64,000 nucleotides of DNA from Clostridiales bacterium (GTDB lineage Bacteria > Bacillota > Clostridia > Lachnospirales > Lachnospiraceae), in contig JAJQAA010000016.1 of the NCBI GenBank assembly GCA_021204045.1, positions 19,066 to 83,065 on the forward strand. Direction: 5' to 3'. The notes under the pieces were generated by a model. The model worked only from the letters and a program-made list of their open reading frames with translations, was not told where the DNA came from and did no database searches. Positions 45,801-53,826 of the stretch are shown here, in pieces (the stretch's first letter is position 1; every line of letters begins with the position of its first letter). Made by a program: the position numbers and the translations under genes.

Positions 45801-46595
45801 GCGATAAATCTCCTCGCGGTCCGACAGATACTGCTGATATGACGCCTCGATCGGTGTCTTGTACGGGCCGTCCGTGATCGTCACATCCTTCAGTTCCGTG
45901 GAAAAAGTCGTGTGACGGCAATGATCGGACCAGTACGTGTCAAGCACGCGGATCTCCGTGACAGTCGGCTCACGATGCTCCTCATCACGGAAATAGCGCT
46001 GAATATGCTGAAAATCGCGGAAAGTCATTGCCAGACCCAGCGAGTCATAAAGCGTGCGCAGATTCTCCGCACTGTCCTCGCAAAAGCCCGCAAACGAAGC
46101 CACATCCGCGGGCGTATCAAACACGGTTGTCAACGTCTCCGGTTTTTCCGTCTCCGCCTCGCGGGAATCCACCGGGTTGATGCAGAAAGCCTTAACCGCC
46201 GCCATCTGATCCTCGCTCAGATTGCCGGATAACACATAGACCGTGGCCGTGCGAATCACGGCCTCCTCGTCCTCCCGCAGCAGCTTCACGCATTGCTGCG
46301 CGGAGTCCGCGCGCTGGTCAAACTGGCCCGGCAGATATTCGACGGCAAAAACCTGGTCTCCCTCCCGCCGCGGGAAATCTTCCTCATAGACGTCATCCAG
46401 CGGCGGCTCCGAAAAGATCGTGACCAGCGCTTCCTGGTACGTCTCTTCGGAAATATGTTCCATATCATATCGGATCAGTACCCGCACGCCGGTAATACCG
46501 TCCAGGCCAAGATAGCTGACAATCTCCTCATGAAGTTCCTTCGCCTTCACGGCAAAATCGGGCTTTTTTTCCACATACACACGTCTAACGCTCAT
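42831..46595 (-). CDS. purL: Phosphoribosylformylglycinamidine synthase, single-chain
   Basis: 1254 residues: the large form that joins the PurS-like N-terminus (about 1-160), the two AIRS-like synthase halves (about 170-960) and a C-terminal glutaminase (about 990-1254). The synthase core has NHPTEIEPFGGAATCLGGAIRD and GIGGATGSSK. In the glutaminase, the Cys is in GICNGFQALIK and the His in SHGEGRF. It converts FGAR to FGAM with glutamine and ATP. It stands apart from purEMND. GGAAGGAG precedes the ATG. The 202-base AT-rich gap upstream holds TATAAT near 46735 but no good -35. Confidence 0.96.
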   Translation of the reverse strand: MSVRRVYVEKKPDFAVKAKELHEEIVSYLGLDGITGVRVLIRYDMEHISEETYQEALVTIFSEPPLDDVYEEDFPRREGDQVFAVEYLPGQFDQRADSAQQCVKLLREDEEAVIRTATVYVLSGNLSEDQMAAVKAFCINPVDSREAETEKPETLTTVFDTPADVASFAGFCEDSAENLRTLYDSLGLAMTFRDFQHIQRYFRDEEHREPTVTEIRVLDTYWSDHCRHTTFSTELKDVTITDGPYKTPIEASYQQYLSDREEIYRGRSDKFVCLMDLALLAMKKLRAEGKLQDLEESDEINACSIVVPVTIDGVSEKWLVNFKNETHNHPTEIEPFGGAATCLGGAIRDPLSGRTYVYQAMRVTGAADPMVSLDQTLHGKLPQRKLVNQAANGYSSYGNQIGLATGYVKEIYHPNYVAKRMEIGAVMGAALRKYVRRLTSDPGDVIVLLGGRTGRDGIGGATGSSKVHTEASIEVCGAEVQKGNAPTERKLQRMFRRPEVSSLIKKCNDFGAGGVSVAIGELAAGLRIDLDRVPKKYAGLDGTEIAISESQERMAVVLAPGDVEQFLRYAAEENLEAVPVAVVTEEPHLVMQWREKTIVDISRAFLDTNGAHQEAAVLLETPVKEGSPFAREDVGDVRAAWLAVLSDLNVCSQRGLVERFDSSIGAGSVLMPYGGKYQLTETQTMIAKLPVQKGTCDAVTMMSYGFDPYLSSWSPYHGAVYAVMSSVAKIAAAGGDCSHIRFTFQEYFRRMTEDPSRWGLPFAALLGAYSAQLGLGLPSIGGKDSMSGTFNDEHHGEINVPPTLVSFAVDVASLGDVVTPELKRVGGKLVLLSLKRDVYDLPDYDQAMEAYAKLHEDIRAGRVISAYAVEGHGMAEAVSKMAFGNQLGVKIEHNVDPRDFFAPGWGNIICEVPDGKVGELQMSYTLIGEVIEKQSLCYGPVEISLAEATAAWTGRLESVFPTSSGVKQTPVRNEVYKADSIYICNHKLAQPTVFIPVFPGTNCEYDSTKAFERAGARVVTRVFRNLSAEDIRQSVEEYRKEIAKAQIVMFPGGFSAGDEPEGSAKFFAAVFRNEVIKEEIEKLLKERDGLMLGICNGFQALIKLGLVPEGTIVEQSADSPTLAMNTIGRHISRMVYTRVVSNKSPWLAQAEPGGVYCSPASHGEGRFVANDMWLQKLFANGQVATQYVDGDGNPTMDEFWNPNGSYMAIEGITSPDGRILGKMAHVERRGDGVGCNITGEQDMRIFESGVQYFK

Positions 46596-46797
46596 TTCCT
46601 GTCTCCTTCCGGGAATGGTATCCTGATTGGTTTTCTGGTAACGCTTTCGTGATTTCTCATTTGTCTCTTAAACAACAGAATAACACAATCGTTTTTATAA
46701 TTAAAATTAATATATTTTATATTGTTTATTATTATATCTAATCAATTTTCGCAAATCCCCCACAATGCAGTCATTCCGCCCAGTCACGCCTGAGCTT

Positions 46798-47289
46798 TTA
46801 TAAAGTTTTATACATTACATGAATATCCTCATAATGGCCGTCTTTCATCCGGAATCCTCCCGGTATCGTCCCGAGATCCCGAAAACCCAGCCGTTCATAT
46901 AAATGGCGCGCGTGGATATTGTTGTCCACGACCGCATTGAACTGCATGATCGCAAAACCATTTTGCCTGGCCTGTTCCAGGCAGTCACACACCAGCTTTT
47001 CCCCGATATGAAGGCCGCGTACCCTGCCGCTCACCGCAAAACTGGCGTTGGCAATATGGCCGCAGCGCCCAACATTGTTCGGATGGAGAATGTACATCCC
47101 CAGCACCCTGTCGTTTTCCGTATCTACCGCTATCCCCGTGTAGGTCTGCTCATTGAAAAAAGCATCCGCACCAGCCGCATCCAGACAATCCAGCTGCGGG
47201 AACGCGACGCCGTCCTCGACGACCTCATTCCAGATGTTCCTCGTCTCTGCCAGATACGATGATTCATATTTTTTTACAATAATGGACAT
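46798..47289 (-). CDS. GNAT family N-acetyltransferase
   Basis: 163 residues. Acetyl-CoA-binding pattern SGRVRGLHIGEKLVCDCLEQAR (the A motif R/QxxGxG/A, here RGLHIG) and the following strand/loop NAVVDNNIHARHLYERLGFRDLGTIPGGF. It presumably acetylates an amine or an amino acid; the family gives no substrate. AAAGGAG precedes the ATG. It is isolated between purL and the unknown 582-residue gene. Confidence 0.85.
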   Translation of the reverse strand: MSIIVKKYESSYLAETRNIWNEVVEDGVAFPQLDCLDAAGADAFFNEQTYTGIAVDTENDRVLGMYILHPNNVGRCGHIANASFAVSGRVRGLHIGEKLVCDCLEQARQNGFAIMQFNAVVDNNIHARHLYERLGFRDLGTIPGGFRMKDGHYEDIHVMYKTL

Positions 47290-47345
47290 GATTCGTTCTC
47301 CTTTTTTAATCTAAGCGCTTTGAGACGAAATGCCATAGCCACAAT

Positions 47346-49094
47346 TCATCTCATCATCCCATACTCACAAAGTGCCTGACGAAACGCGCTCCGGCGCGAG
47401 TATTTTGAGCGATACTTTTCCATCACGGCCTGCTTGCCGCCCGGCTCGCCGATTGACGCCTTTACCTCTCCCAGAGCGGCAACATACGCCGCGCATTCGC
47501 CATAATACTTTCTCCGGTTTGCTTCCATGATTCCCTGAACTCTGGTTTCGACCAGTTTTTCCATGCGAGTCAGGTAAGCGATTTTTTGCTCTGAAGATAA
47601 TCTTATCGTATTTTTCCACGCAGAAAATGTATTCCAGAATTCCCCGATTTCATCCTCATCGCGATCCGTTTTCCCGGTATTCTCAAACTGCAGGTTCCCG
47701 ATATGACCAATCACCATCCTGCACATACCCATTCCGCCGCCCTGCAGCCTTTCCGATTCCAGAAGCAGCAGCAAAAATGCCGCAAGACCACATTTCATAA
47801 ACGTACCGCTCCATCCCAGCGCATCCTTTTTATCCATTCCTTTCTTCAGCACAGCATCAAAATCTCCCAGCAAAAACGCCAGCATATATGCCATGATGCT
47901 GCCGATCTCATTTTCTGTCAATTCGCCTCTGGAATCTTCAGGATAAAACCATTTTCTTCGCATATAAAATCTGCGGCATATCTCCACAATCTCGCTCTCA
48001 TACTTCTGGATATTATGACCGTTTAAGCGGAGCCGCAAATAATTCGCAGCAGTCGAATCGGAACGAAATGCTTCCAGCATACATTCATCCTGTTCATCTT
48101 TTTTATCCAGATCGATGGCCATTTGCAGCATCAGCAGAGCTATCCTGCTGCGCACTACATAATTCTGATCAATAAGACGCAATGCCTCCTGCCCGATCGC
48201 GTACAGTGCTTCTTCCGCCTCTTCTGAAGCAAAACCTGCTTTCATCCGATTCTCTATGTATGTTTCATACAGACCCGGGTGAGTTGCTGCATATTTGCGC
48301 GCATTCTCAAGAAAAGCATCCTCATCATCAGATAATTCCATCACTTCCTTTAACAGCTTTTGTGACAGCCCGTCTGTCCTTCCACCCAGATAGGAAATCC
48401 ATAATTTTAGAAATTCGTCGAATTCGGGAAGCTCGTCCCCATACTGCATCAACTGTTCCAGATTCACCCCATAGGACGCATAATTTGAGAAAATCCAGTA
48501 AAGTGCATTCGGCCGGTCTTTTGTCTCGAAAGAACGGTATTCCGCATACAGCGCACAAAGCAGCATACTCCTGATATCCGTTTCCACAAAATCATGATCA
48601 AACAGATCAGACAGAGAAAAATTATCTCCTGCGTAATCACTATAATCCCCGGATACCGATATTTCCAGATTCAGCAGAATCTCAGCAATCTCACTGCCCA
48701 GAACATATTCCTCGTTATCTATACAGTCATACAGGAGCCCACACGCACTCTCAACGATCTCTCCGATGTTTTCCGGGTCTGAAAAAAGGAATTCCTCTTC
48801 ATCATGATACCAGTCATCATAGCTTTCATTGATCTCGCTGTCCAGCTCTAGCTCAGCGTTCTTAATTTTTTCCAGTTTTGTAACGATCGCGCTATATCTC
48901 TCCTGGAGGTTTTTATGCACATCGTCTTCCACGACCCGTCCCGATTCCCCCGCACTTTTTAACATATCCAGGAATTCGCTTCTTTTCTCTGCCGGCAGCC
49001 TGCGTGCCGCCTCATGAACAAAACGGCCCAGATCATCCCGGCTTTTTTTGCCGCATTCCTCATCTATCAATTTTAAAAATCTGGATAAATTCAT
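47346..49094 (-). CDS. Hypothetical helical protein (582 residues)
   Basis: No family recognised with confidence. The sequence is acidic and entirely helical-looking, with no signal peptide. Short repeated helix pairs in the middle (about 200-450) look like TPR-type solenoid repeats. The C-terminus EKYRSKYSRRSAFRQALCEYG recalls the end of SWIM zinc-finger-associated proteins, which end in a Tyr-Arg-rich AF segment, but the zinc finger itself is absent. The gene follows the sigma-like protein by 7 bases and luxS upstream, so the three are probably one transcript. It could be a partner or scaffold of that sigma-like protein; this is inference only. Confidence 0.6.
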   Translation of the reverse strand: MNLSRFLKLIDEECGKKSRDDLGRFVHEAARRLPAEKRSEFLDMLKSAGESGRVVEDDVHKNLQERYSAIVTKLEKIKNAELELDSEINESYDDWYHDEEEFLFSDPENIGEIVESACGLLYDCIDNEEYVLGSEIAEILLNLEISVSGDYSDYAGDNFSLSDLFDHDFVETDIRSMLLCALYAEYRSFETKDRPNALYWIFSNYASYGVNLEQLMQYGDELPEFDEFLKLWISYLGGRTDGLSQKLLKEVMELSDDEDAFLENARKYAATHPGLYETYIENRMKAGFASEEAEEALYAIGQEALRLIDQNYVVRSRIALLMLQMAIDLDKKDEQDECMLEAFRSDSTAANYLRLRLNGHNIQKYESEIVEICRRFYMRRKWFYPEDSRGELTENEIGSIMAYMLAFLLGDFDAVLKKGMDKKDALGWSGTFMKCGLAAFLLLLLESERLQGGGMGMCRMVIGHIGNLQFENTGKTDRDEDEIGEFWNTFSAWKNTIRLSSEQKIAYLTRMEKLVETRVQGIMEANRRKYYGECAAYVAALGEVKASIGEPGGKQAVMEKYRSKYSRRSAFRQALCEYGMMR

Positions 49095-49101
49095 CCTTTC
49101 C

Positions 49102-49623
49102 TTACTCCTCTGCCCACGGCGATACGCTCATCGCATCCAGCGTCTCCTTCATGATCATGCGGATCTCGTCCGGCGTCATCTTCATGCGCGCGGCGAGTTC
49201 CTCGACCGACGGCTCGCTGCCCTGCTCGTCCGCCATCATTTTCGCCACCTTCTGGAGCACGTTGACGCGCGCGAGCATCTCCTCTCCGGCCTGGCGCTCA
49301 CGTCCCTGCGCCTGGATCGCTTCCTCGATCATCTCTCCCGCGCGGGCGCGCACCTGGGCGCGAAAATCACCCTCCTCATAGCTTTCCGCCGTCAGCATCA
49401 GCGCCAGGTTGGCCTCCTGCACAAGATCCCCGAGCATCACTCCCCGGTCGTCATACTCCCGGGCAAGTTCCAGTACAAACTTAAGACTCCCCTCGAGCAG
49501 ACGCTGTCTTGCCGCCTCATCGCCCTCCCGCATCCTCGCCAGCAGCTGCTGTTCTTCCCTCAAGGTACAGGCGCGCAGACGCCCAACCTCCTCCAGATAC
49601 ATCTGGTAAATATCGTCATGCAT
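49102..49623 (-). CDS. Sigma-70-like protein with regions 1.2, 2 and 3 but no region 4
   Basis: 173 residues from the ATG at 49623 (GAGGAGG 8 bases upstream). Region 1.2 is DDIYQMYLEEVGRLRACTLREEQQLLARM; region 2 includes GDEAARQRLLEGSLKFVLELAREY and the core-binding GDLVQEANLALM. The region 2.3/2.4 DNA-melting part is degenerate, lacking the aromatic residues of YKFSTYATWWIRQAI. Region 3 is LQKVAKMMADEQGSEPSVEELAARM. No region 4, needed for -35 recognition, follows. It could still bind core RNA polymerase, as an alternative or dominant-negative factor, or an anti-sigma-like competitor. luxS precedes it by 13 bases. Confidence 0.8.
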   Translation of the reverse strand: MHDDIYQMYLEEVGRLRACTLREEQQLLARMREGDEAARQRLLEGSLKFVLELAREYDDRGVMLGDLVQEANLALMLTAESYEEGDFRAQVRARAGEMIEEAIQAQGRERQAGEEMLARVNVLQKVAKMMADEQGSEPSVEELAARMKMTPDEIRMIMKETLDAMSVSPWAEE

Positions 49624-49636
49624 ATGCGCGTCCTCC

Positions 49637-50116
49637 TCAATCCGGATAATACAGGCGGCTGCTGTCAATCCCTGTCAGCACCTCAGAAAGATATTTCCCG
49701 GCCAGATATTTCGCCATCGGCAGATTCATGTCGAGATAATTGCCGCAGTCCCGGGCGGCCGCGCCCGGCACCACTCCCTCATAATCACGAATAAACGTAA
49801 ACATCGCGTTCATCAGTGGCACAATATCCTGAGACTGATAATCGCCCGCCAGAAGCAGATAAAAACCGGTGCGGCAGCCCATCGGGCCAAAATAAAGCAC
49901 CCGGTCGCGGATACTCTCCTCATTGCGCAGAAACGTCGCGCCAAGATGCTCGATCGTGTGCACCTCCGCCGTGTTCATCACCGGCTCACAGTTCGGCCGC
50001 GTCATACGAATATCAAACGTCGTCACCGTCTCTTCGCCGATCTTGTCCTTGCGTGAGACATAGACGCCCGGAAGTAAACTCAGATGATTGATCGTAAAGC
50101 TGGTAATCTTTTCCAT
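49637..50116 (-). CDS. luxS: S-ribosylhomocysteine lyase
   Basis: 159 residues, the family length. The metal His-X3-His is in HTIEHLGATFLRN, and the catalytic Cys and GYY-like segment appear as VVPGAAARDCGNYLDMNL. It splits S-ribosylhomocysteine into homocysteine and DPD, the precursor of AI-2 signal. GGAGGAG precedes the ATG. It is the first gene of a unit with a sigma-like protein and a helical unknown, an unusual pairing. Confidence 0.97.
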   Translation of the reverse strand: MEKITSFTINHLSLLPGVYVSRKDKIGEETVTTFDIRMTRPNCEPVMNTAEVHTIEHLGATFLRNEESIRDRVLYFGPMGCRTGFYLLLAGDYQSQDIVPLMNAMFTFIRDYEGVVPGAAARDCGNYLDMNLPMAKYLAGKYLSEVLTGIDSSRLYYPD

Positions 50117-50164
50117 AGCACATACTCCTCCGGAATATATTTTCTCAAACTCAAATCAGCTATT

Positions 50165-50193
50165 ATTGTATAACACCATAAAATGAATTTCAA
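50165..50193 (-). promoter_or_regulatory. luxS promoter
   Basis: Minus-strand TTGAAA (50193-50188), 17-base spacer, TACAAT (50170-50165). Predicted start about 40 bases upstream of the luxS ATG. Confidence 0.65.
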
Positions 50194-50306
50194 CTGTAAC
50201 CAAAACGAATCTTCTTTCCGAAAAAAGGACAAATATATCCGTTTCAAAAACGGATTCCCCCTGAAAAACCATCAATCGGGCAGAATCAATTTTTTCAAAA
50301 TAGGTC

Positions 50307-50335
50307 TTCACAGAATCCGAAAATTGTGCTATACT
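50307..50335 (+). promoter_or_regulatory. tRNA-Ala promoter
   Basis: TTCACA (50307-50312), 17-base spacer, TATACT (50330-50335) with an upstream TG. The tRNA begins 19 bases after the -10. Confidence 0.65.
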
Positions 50336-50353
50336 GTCTTTCGTGACTGATAT

Positions 50354-50426
<73 letters not shown>

Positions 50427-50434
50427 CGCACACA

Positions 50435-50474
50435 AAAACAGCAGGAGTCCTGTAATCGGGATTCCTGCTGTTTT
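50435..50474. terminator. Terminator between tRNA-Ala and the AstE-like gene
   Basis: AACAGCAGGA pairs with TCCTGCTGTTTT around a 15-base loop; T tract on plus, A tract on minus, so it should act in both directions: after the tRNA and after the minus-strand operon ending at 50486. Confidence 0.85.
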
Positions 50475-50485
50475 ATTACTCTCAT

Positions 50486-51421
50486 TTATTCATGCAGCCT
50501 GCGGATGATCTGGAAGATCATCGTCCCTTCCATGACCAGCGGCTCGTTGTGCGCGAAAAAGACAATGCCATCGGTCGGCGCAAGCACCTGGCTGATCACC
50601 TCGCCCTCAAGTGGATCGGTGACCGATGCGAGCGGCTCACCACGGTGCACCTCATCTCCCGGCGCGACATGACGGTGATAGATTCCCGGAAGATCGTTTT
50701 TTACATTGGCCAGATCCGCCTCATAAATCACGCTCGCCAGATAACCGCTGTGGCTCGTATAGCGCAGGATGCCCATGCGCGTTAAAAAGCGCAGCACCGC
50801 GGCCACTGCCATACGGGCAGAGCGCTCGTCGACGCGGTTGGTCTCGCTCGTATAGATCGAAAAGGCGTTGCTGTTCCAGATCTGCCAGTTATAATTGAGC
50901 GTCGTGGTATCGATCGGCGTCGGCCTGCGGATCACCACATAAGGCAGACCGAACAGATTGGCCAGGCTCGGACTCTGAAACCCCGTCTCCATCATGCGGA
51001 TATGCGGCACAAAATCTCCCTGGATATAGAAGCTCGGGAACTGAATCCCGTAGCTGTAGTCTTTGATCGCATCAAAGACGCCCGCCGCGATCCTCTGCGT
51101 CGTCTCCCCGGCGTCGTAGCCGGGAAACATGCGGTTGATATCCGTATTGTCCGTGGCCCAGAAGCGCTTGCCGATGTTCATCGAGCTGTGATTGACCGAG
51201 GGAATCACGAGGATCTCATTCTGGCCGACAATCGCCCCCTTCGCCTCCAGCGTGCGCAGCTCGCGGACAAGCTGAGAGCAGATGTAGAGCTGCTGCACCT
51301 CGTTGCCGCGCATCGCGCCGACGATGCAGGCCGCCTTCTCGCCCTTGCCAAAACGGTAGCCATAGATATTCATATCATCGCGGTAACGGTTTTTCAGCGT
51401 ATAAATGCAGTCTTTCTTCAT
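50486..51421 (-). CDS. AstE/aspartoacylase family protein with degenerate zinc site
   Basis: 311 residues. It aligns with the next gene in the same operon and with succinylglutamate desuccinylase or aspartoacylase (M14-like) proteins. However, the HxxE motif has Arg38 in place of His (AMRGNEVQQ, Glu41 kept), and the second zinc His is Gln127 (GIQFPS). The motif TDINRMFPG is intact. A C-terminal beta domain with GDEVHRGEPLASVTDPLEGE is like a biotinyl/lipoyl-type fold found in these proteins. It is probably non-catalytic or uses another metal. The start overlaps the stop of the upstream paralogue (ATGA). It is the last gene of the five-gene operon. Confidence 0.82.
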   Translation of the reverse strand: MKKDCIYTLKNRYRDDMNIYGYRFGKGEKAACIVGAMRGNEVQQLYICSQLVRELRTLEAKGAIVGQNEILVIPSVNHSSMNIGKRFWATDNTDINRMFPGYDAGETTQRIAAGVFDAIKDYSYGIQFPSFYIQGDFVPHIRMMETGFQSPSLANLFGLPYVVIRRPTPIDTTTLNYNWQIWNSNAFSIYTSETNRVDERSARMAVAAVLRFLTRMGILRYTSHSGYLASVIYEADLANVKNDLPGIYHRHVAPGDEVHRGEPLASVTDPLEGEVISQVLAPTDGIVFFAHNEPLVMEGTMIFQIIRRLHE

Positions 51422-52356
51422 CGGTAGTCCCCTCCCAGCACACGGGCAATCAATGAACCGCAGGAAACCACCGGATACTCCCTCAGCGTGAACAGCATGC
51501 CGTGGATCGGCGAACAGACTTCCTCCTCCACTGTGCCGTCAAGCGGATTTAAGATGCGTCCGATCCGTTCCCCGCGCTCCACATTGATCCAGTGCTCCAC
51601 ACAGGGCACAAAAATACCGGGCGCGCTGGCATTGACAAAACCAACCTCGCCGTCCTCGGAGATGATAGGCTGTTTCGGCTCGATGGTTTCCCCGGTCCAG
51701 ATTCCCATATCCTTCATCACGCAGAAAATTCCGTCCGTGAGCTGCTGGCAGAATGCCTCGGTGATGCGCATACCGACCCCCATCTCCACGACGACCGTAG
51801 GCACGCCGATGGAATTGAGACTGTGCGCCAGCGTTGATTCCAGCACGGTTGCCGCCGCGTGCACCCAGACAAAATCCAGGTTCAGCCTGCGGGCAAACGG
51901 AATCAGTGTCTGCGCCGTGTTGACGTTGATGCGCGCCTGCGGAATCTCGCGCAGAAAAATATTGCTCGCATGGATATCCAGGCAGAGATCGGCTCCGGCA
52001 ATATCCTGAACCACCTTTGCGGCCACATGCTCCGCCACGGCCCCGTCCTCATTACCGGGAAAAATACGGTTCATGTCAAGATCAAACATCGGAATGCCGC
52101 GGGAAATCGAATCCACCCCCAGCGGATTGAGCGCCGGATAAATCTCCACAATTCCCTTCAGACACTCCTTTGCCTCCTGAATGCGGCGGTTCACCTCATA
52201 GCAGACATACTGCCCCTCCAGCTCGTCGCCGTGCGTTCCGGTCACGATGCAGATCCGCTTTTCTGTGCCGGCCAGTTTTTCCGGCTGCAGGACATTTTTC
52301 ATCACACGCAGGTTTTCGTCCACCGGAAGTCCGACGGAAACTACCGTTTTTATCAT
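51418..52356 (-). CDS. AstE/aspartoacylase-like zinc deacylase
   Basis: 312 residues. The zinc site is complete: His42 and Glu45 in GTHGDE, and His129 in LDIHAS. DLDMNRIFPG and the catalytic-glutamate region TVVVEMGVGMR are present. It would remove acyl groups from N-acyl amino acids, or a terminal residue from a small peptide. The C-terminal domain has the same IGRILNPLDGTVEEEVCSP pattern as its partner. GAGGAG precedes the ATG; 4 bases after the transglutaminase gene. It may trim products made by the upstream ATP-grasp enzyme. Confidence 0.88.
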   Translation of the reverse strand: MIKTVVSVGLPVDENLRVMKNVLQPEKLAGTEKRICIVTGTHGDELEGQYVCYEVNRRIQEAKECLKGIVEIYPALNPLGVDSISRGIPMFDLDMNRIFPGNEDGAVAEHVAAKVVQDIAGADLCLDIHASNIFLREIPQARINVNTAQTLIPFARRLNLDFVWVHAAATVLESTLAHSLNSIGVPTVVVEMGVGMRITEAFCQQLTDGIFCVMKDMGIWTGETIEPKQPIISEDGEVGFVNASAPGIFVPCVEHWINVERGERIGRILNPLDGTVEEEVCSPIHGMLFTLREYPVVSCGSLIARVLGGDYR

Positions 52357-52360
52357 AGGT

Positions 52361-53137
52361 CTACTCCTCCACCCTCACAAGTATTTGCTGATTCTGGGCG
52401 GCAAAGCCCAGAAACTGACCGCGGTCGATCGTCCCGTCCGCGAAATCCCGACCGTGAGTGAGTTTGATATACGTATCGTCAACGAGACGGTTATTGGTCG
52501 GGTCATAGCCATGCCACAATCCGTCAAGCCACACCTCCGCCCAGGCGTGCGTAGCTCCTTCCCCGAGCATCATCCCGGCCGCGTAGCGTGCGGGAACGCC
52601 CGCCAACCTGCACAGGCTGATAAACACATGGGCGTAATCCTGGCACACTCCCTGTCCTCCCGCCAATGCCTCGGCGGCCGTCGTCCGCACGGTCGTCGTG
52701 CCGGGAGCATAAACAAACCGTCCATACAGACGGTTCATCAGATATTCCAGACCCTCCCGGCTCGCAATCGCGCCGGAATATTCCTCACAGGCTGCCTCCA
52801 GAAACTGGCGGATATTCTCCCCCGGCTGTGTGAACGGCGAAGGAAAACGGTACATCGCCTGCAGCGCTCCCTCCTCGCCGCGGGGAAACGCGCAGACCGT
52901 GCCGGTCGACCATACCGCAAGACTTCGATGCGGCGCGCACACCGATCCGGCGTAACCGTGATTGCCAAAACCATCCGCCACCTCACAGACCACATCCGCC
53001 GGATCGATTCCGAAAGCAAACGAACGGATCGCCTGACGGCTGGTCTCCATCGGCCTGCAGCGAATCAGAAAATGGTGATCCCACACGTCCTGATCCATAT
53101 CCAGCCGCATTTCATAGCGAAATCGCAATTGTCTCAA
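52361..53137 (-). CDS. Transglutaminase-like protein
   Basis: 258 residues starting at a TTG (53137) with GAGGTGA upstream; no ATG fits. The transglutaminase core is complete: Cys165 in QGVCQDYAH, His197 in THAWAEVW, Asp212 in YDPTNN. The N-terminal 100 residues (RYEMRLDMDQDVWDHHF) match the small bacterial transglutaminase N-domain. Proteins of this type hydrolyse or form peptide bonds at Gln or Glu side chains. It follows the alpha-E gene by 11 bases, the canonical partner. Confidence 0.9.
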   Translation of the reverse strand: MRQLRFRYEMRLDMDQDVWDHHFLIRCRPMETSRQAIRSFAFGIDPADVVCEVADGFGNHGYAGSVCAPHRSLAVWSTGTVCAFPRGEEGALQAMYRFPSPFTQPGENIRQFLEAACEEYSGAIASREGLEYLMNRLYGRFVYAPGTTTVRTTAAEALAGGQGVCQDYAHVFISLCRLAGVPARYAAGMMLGEGATHAWAEVWLDGLWHGYDPTNNRLVDDTYIKLTHGRDFADGTIDRGQFLGFAAQNQQILVRVEE

Positions 53138-53148
53138 ACAATATCACC

Positions 53149-53826
53149 TCAGAAAATGTTCCATAGCGCGCCCAGTGCGTCGTGACGCCTGCTCTCCCAC
53201 TCCTCACCCATATTGATGATCCCGGTAAGGCGGTCGACCTCTGATAGATTATACCCAATCCGGATTTTATGCAAGCGGTTTAAGAATTTATTAAACTCCT
53301 TCTCAATACTGGGATAGGAATAACCCAGCCGGATGTAAAGATCCAGACGCTCCAGATAACGGCCGCACTTGATGATATTGCGACACTCCTCGTCTCCCAC
53401 CTGATCGTCCAGGCAGCCCCAGAACGCGAAAATATCGTCGATCACCGGCTGCAGATTGTAAATCAGCGGCGCCTCGAATTCCACCGCCGCCTTCTCGATG
53501 CGGTCCAGCGCCATCTGGATATAGGAAAGCGTCCGGCTGCCCAGCTCGTCGCGCAGCACCACGCCGTTGTCAAAGGCACGCAGCATGTTGTTATAAACCG
53601 AGTTGGGATCTTCCTTCGTGAATAGATATTGGTGGATAAAATCATCTTTGTCCGAGTAGATCACCGGGATCGCCAGCTCCTCGCAGAAATGGACGTACGC
53701 GTGATCGTCCTCATCCAGCATTTTATCAAAAAAATCAAAAAAGGTCTGCAGCGTGGTAAACACCCGCTCCGTATACCGTCCCAGCCAGAACAGCCGGTCT
53801 GCTTTTTCTAACGAGATAATACCCAT
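53149..53826 (-). CDS. Alpha-E domain protein (DUF403)
   Basis: 225 residues, all helical. It begins MGIISLEKADRLFWLGRYTERVFTTLQTFF, characteristic of the alpha-E family. Near the end come LDLYIRLGYSYPSIEKEFNKFLNRL and VDRLTGIINMGEEWESRRHDAL. It has no catalytic motif and is taken to be a scaffold for the ATP-grasp and transglutaminase enzymes, with which it nearly always occurs. The ATG overlaps the ATP-grasp gene by 19 bases. Confidence 0.92.
   Translation of the reverse strand: MGIISLEKADRLFWLGRYTERVFTTLQTFFDFFDKMLDEDDHAYVHFCEELAIPVIYSDKDDFIHQYLFTKEDPNSVYNNMLRAFDNGVVLRDELGSRTLSYIQMALDRIEKAAVEFEAPLIYNLQPVIDDIFAFWGCLDDQVGDEECRNIIKCGRYLERLDLYIRLGYSYPSIEKEFNKFLNRLHKIRIGYNLSEVDRLTGIINMGEEWESRRHDALGALWNIF

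Noticed and set aside
43917..45842. 641-residue open frame on the plus strand inside purL
   Set aside because: Rich in His, Arg and Ala, as expected from the reverse frame of a GC-rich gene. It lies wholly within purL with no ribosome site or family match. The same applies to long antisense frames in purD, dsdA, alaS, livM/livH, livJ and the M29 gene.
46596..46797. Catabolite-response element (CcpA site) near 46632 before purL
   Set aside because: TGGTAACGCTTTCG fits only part of the consensus, with three mismatches in fixed positions.
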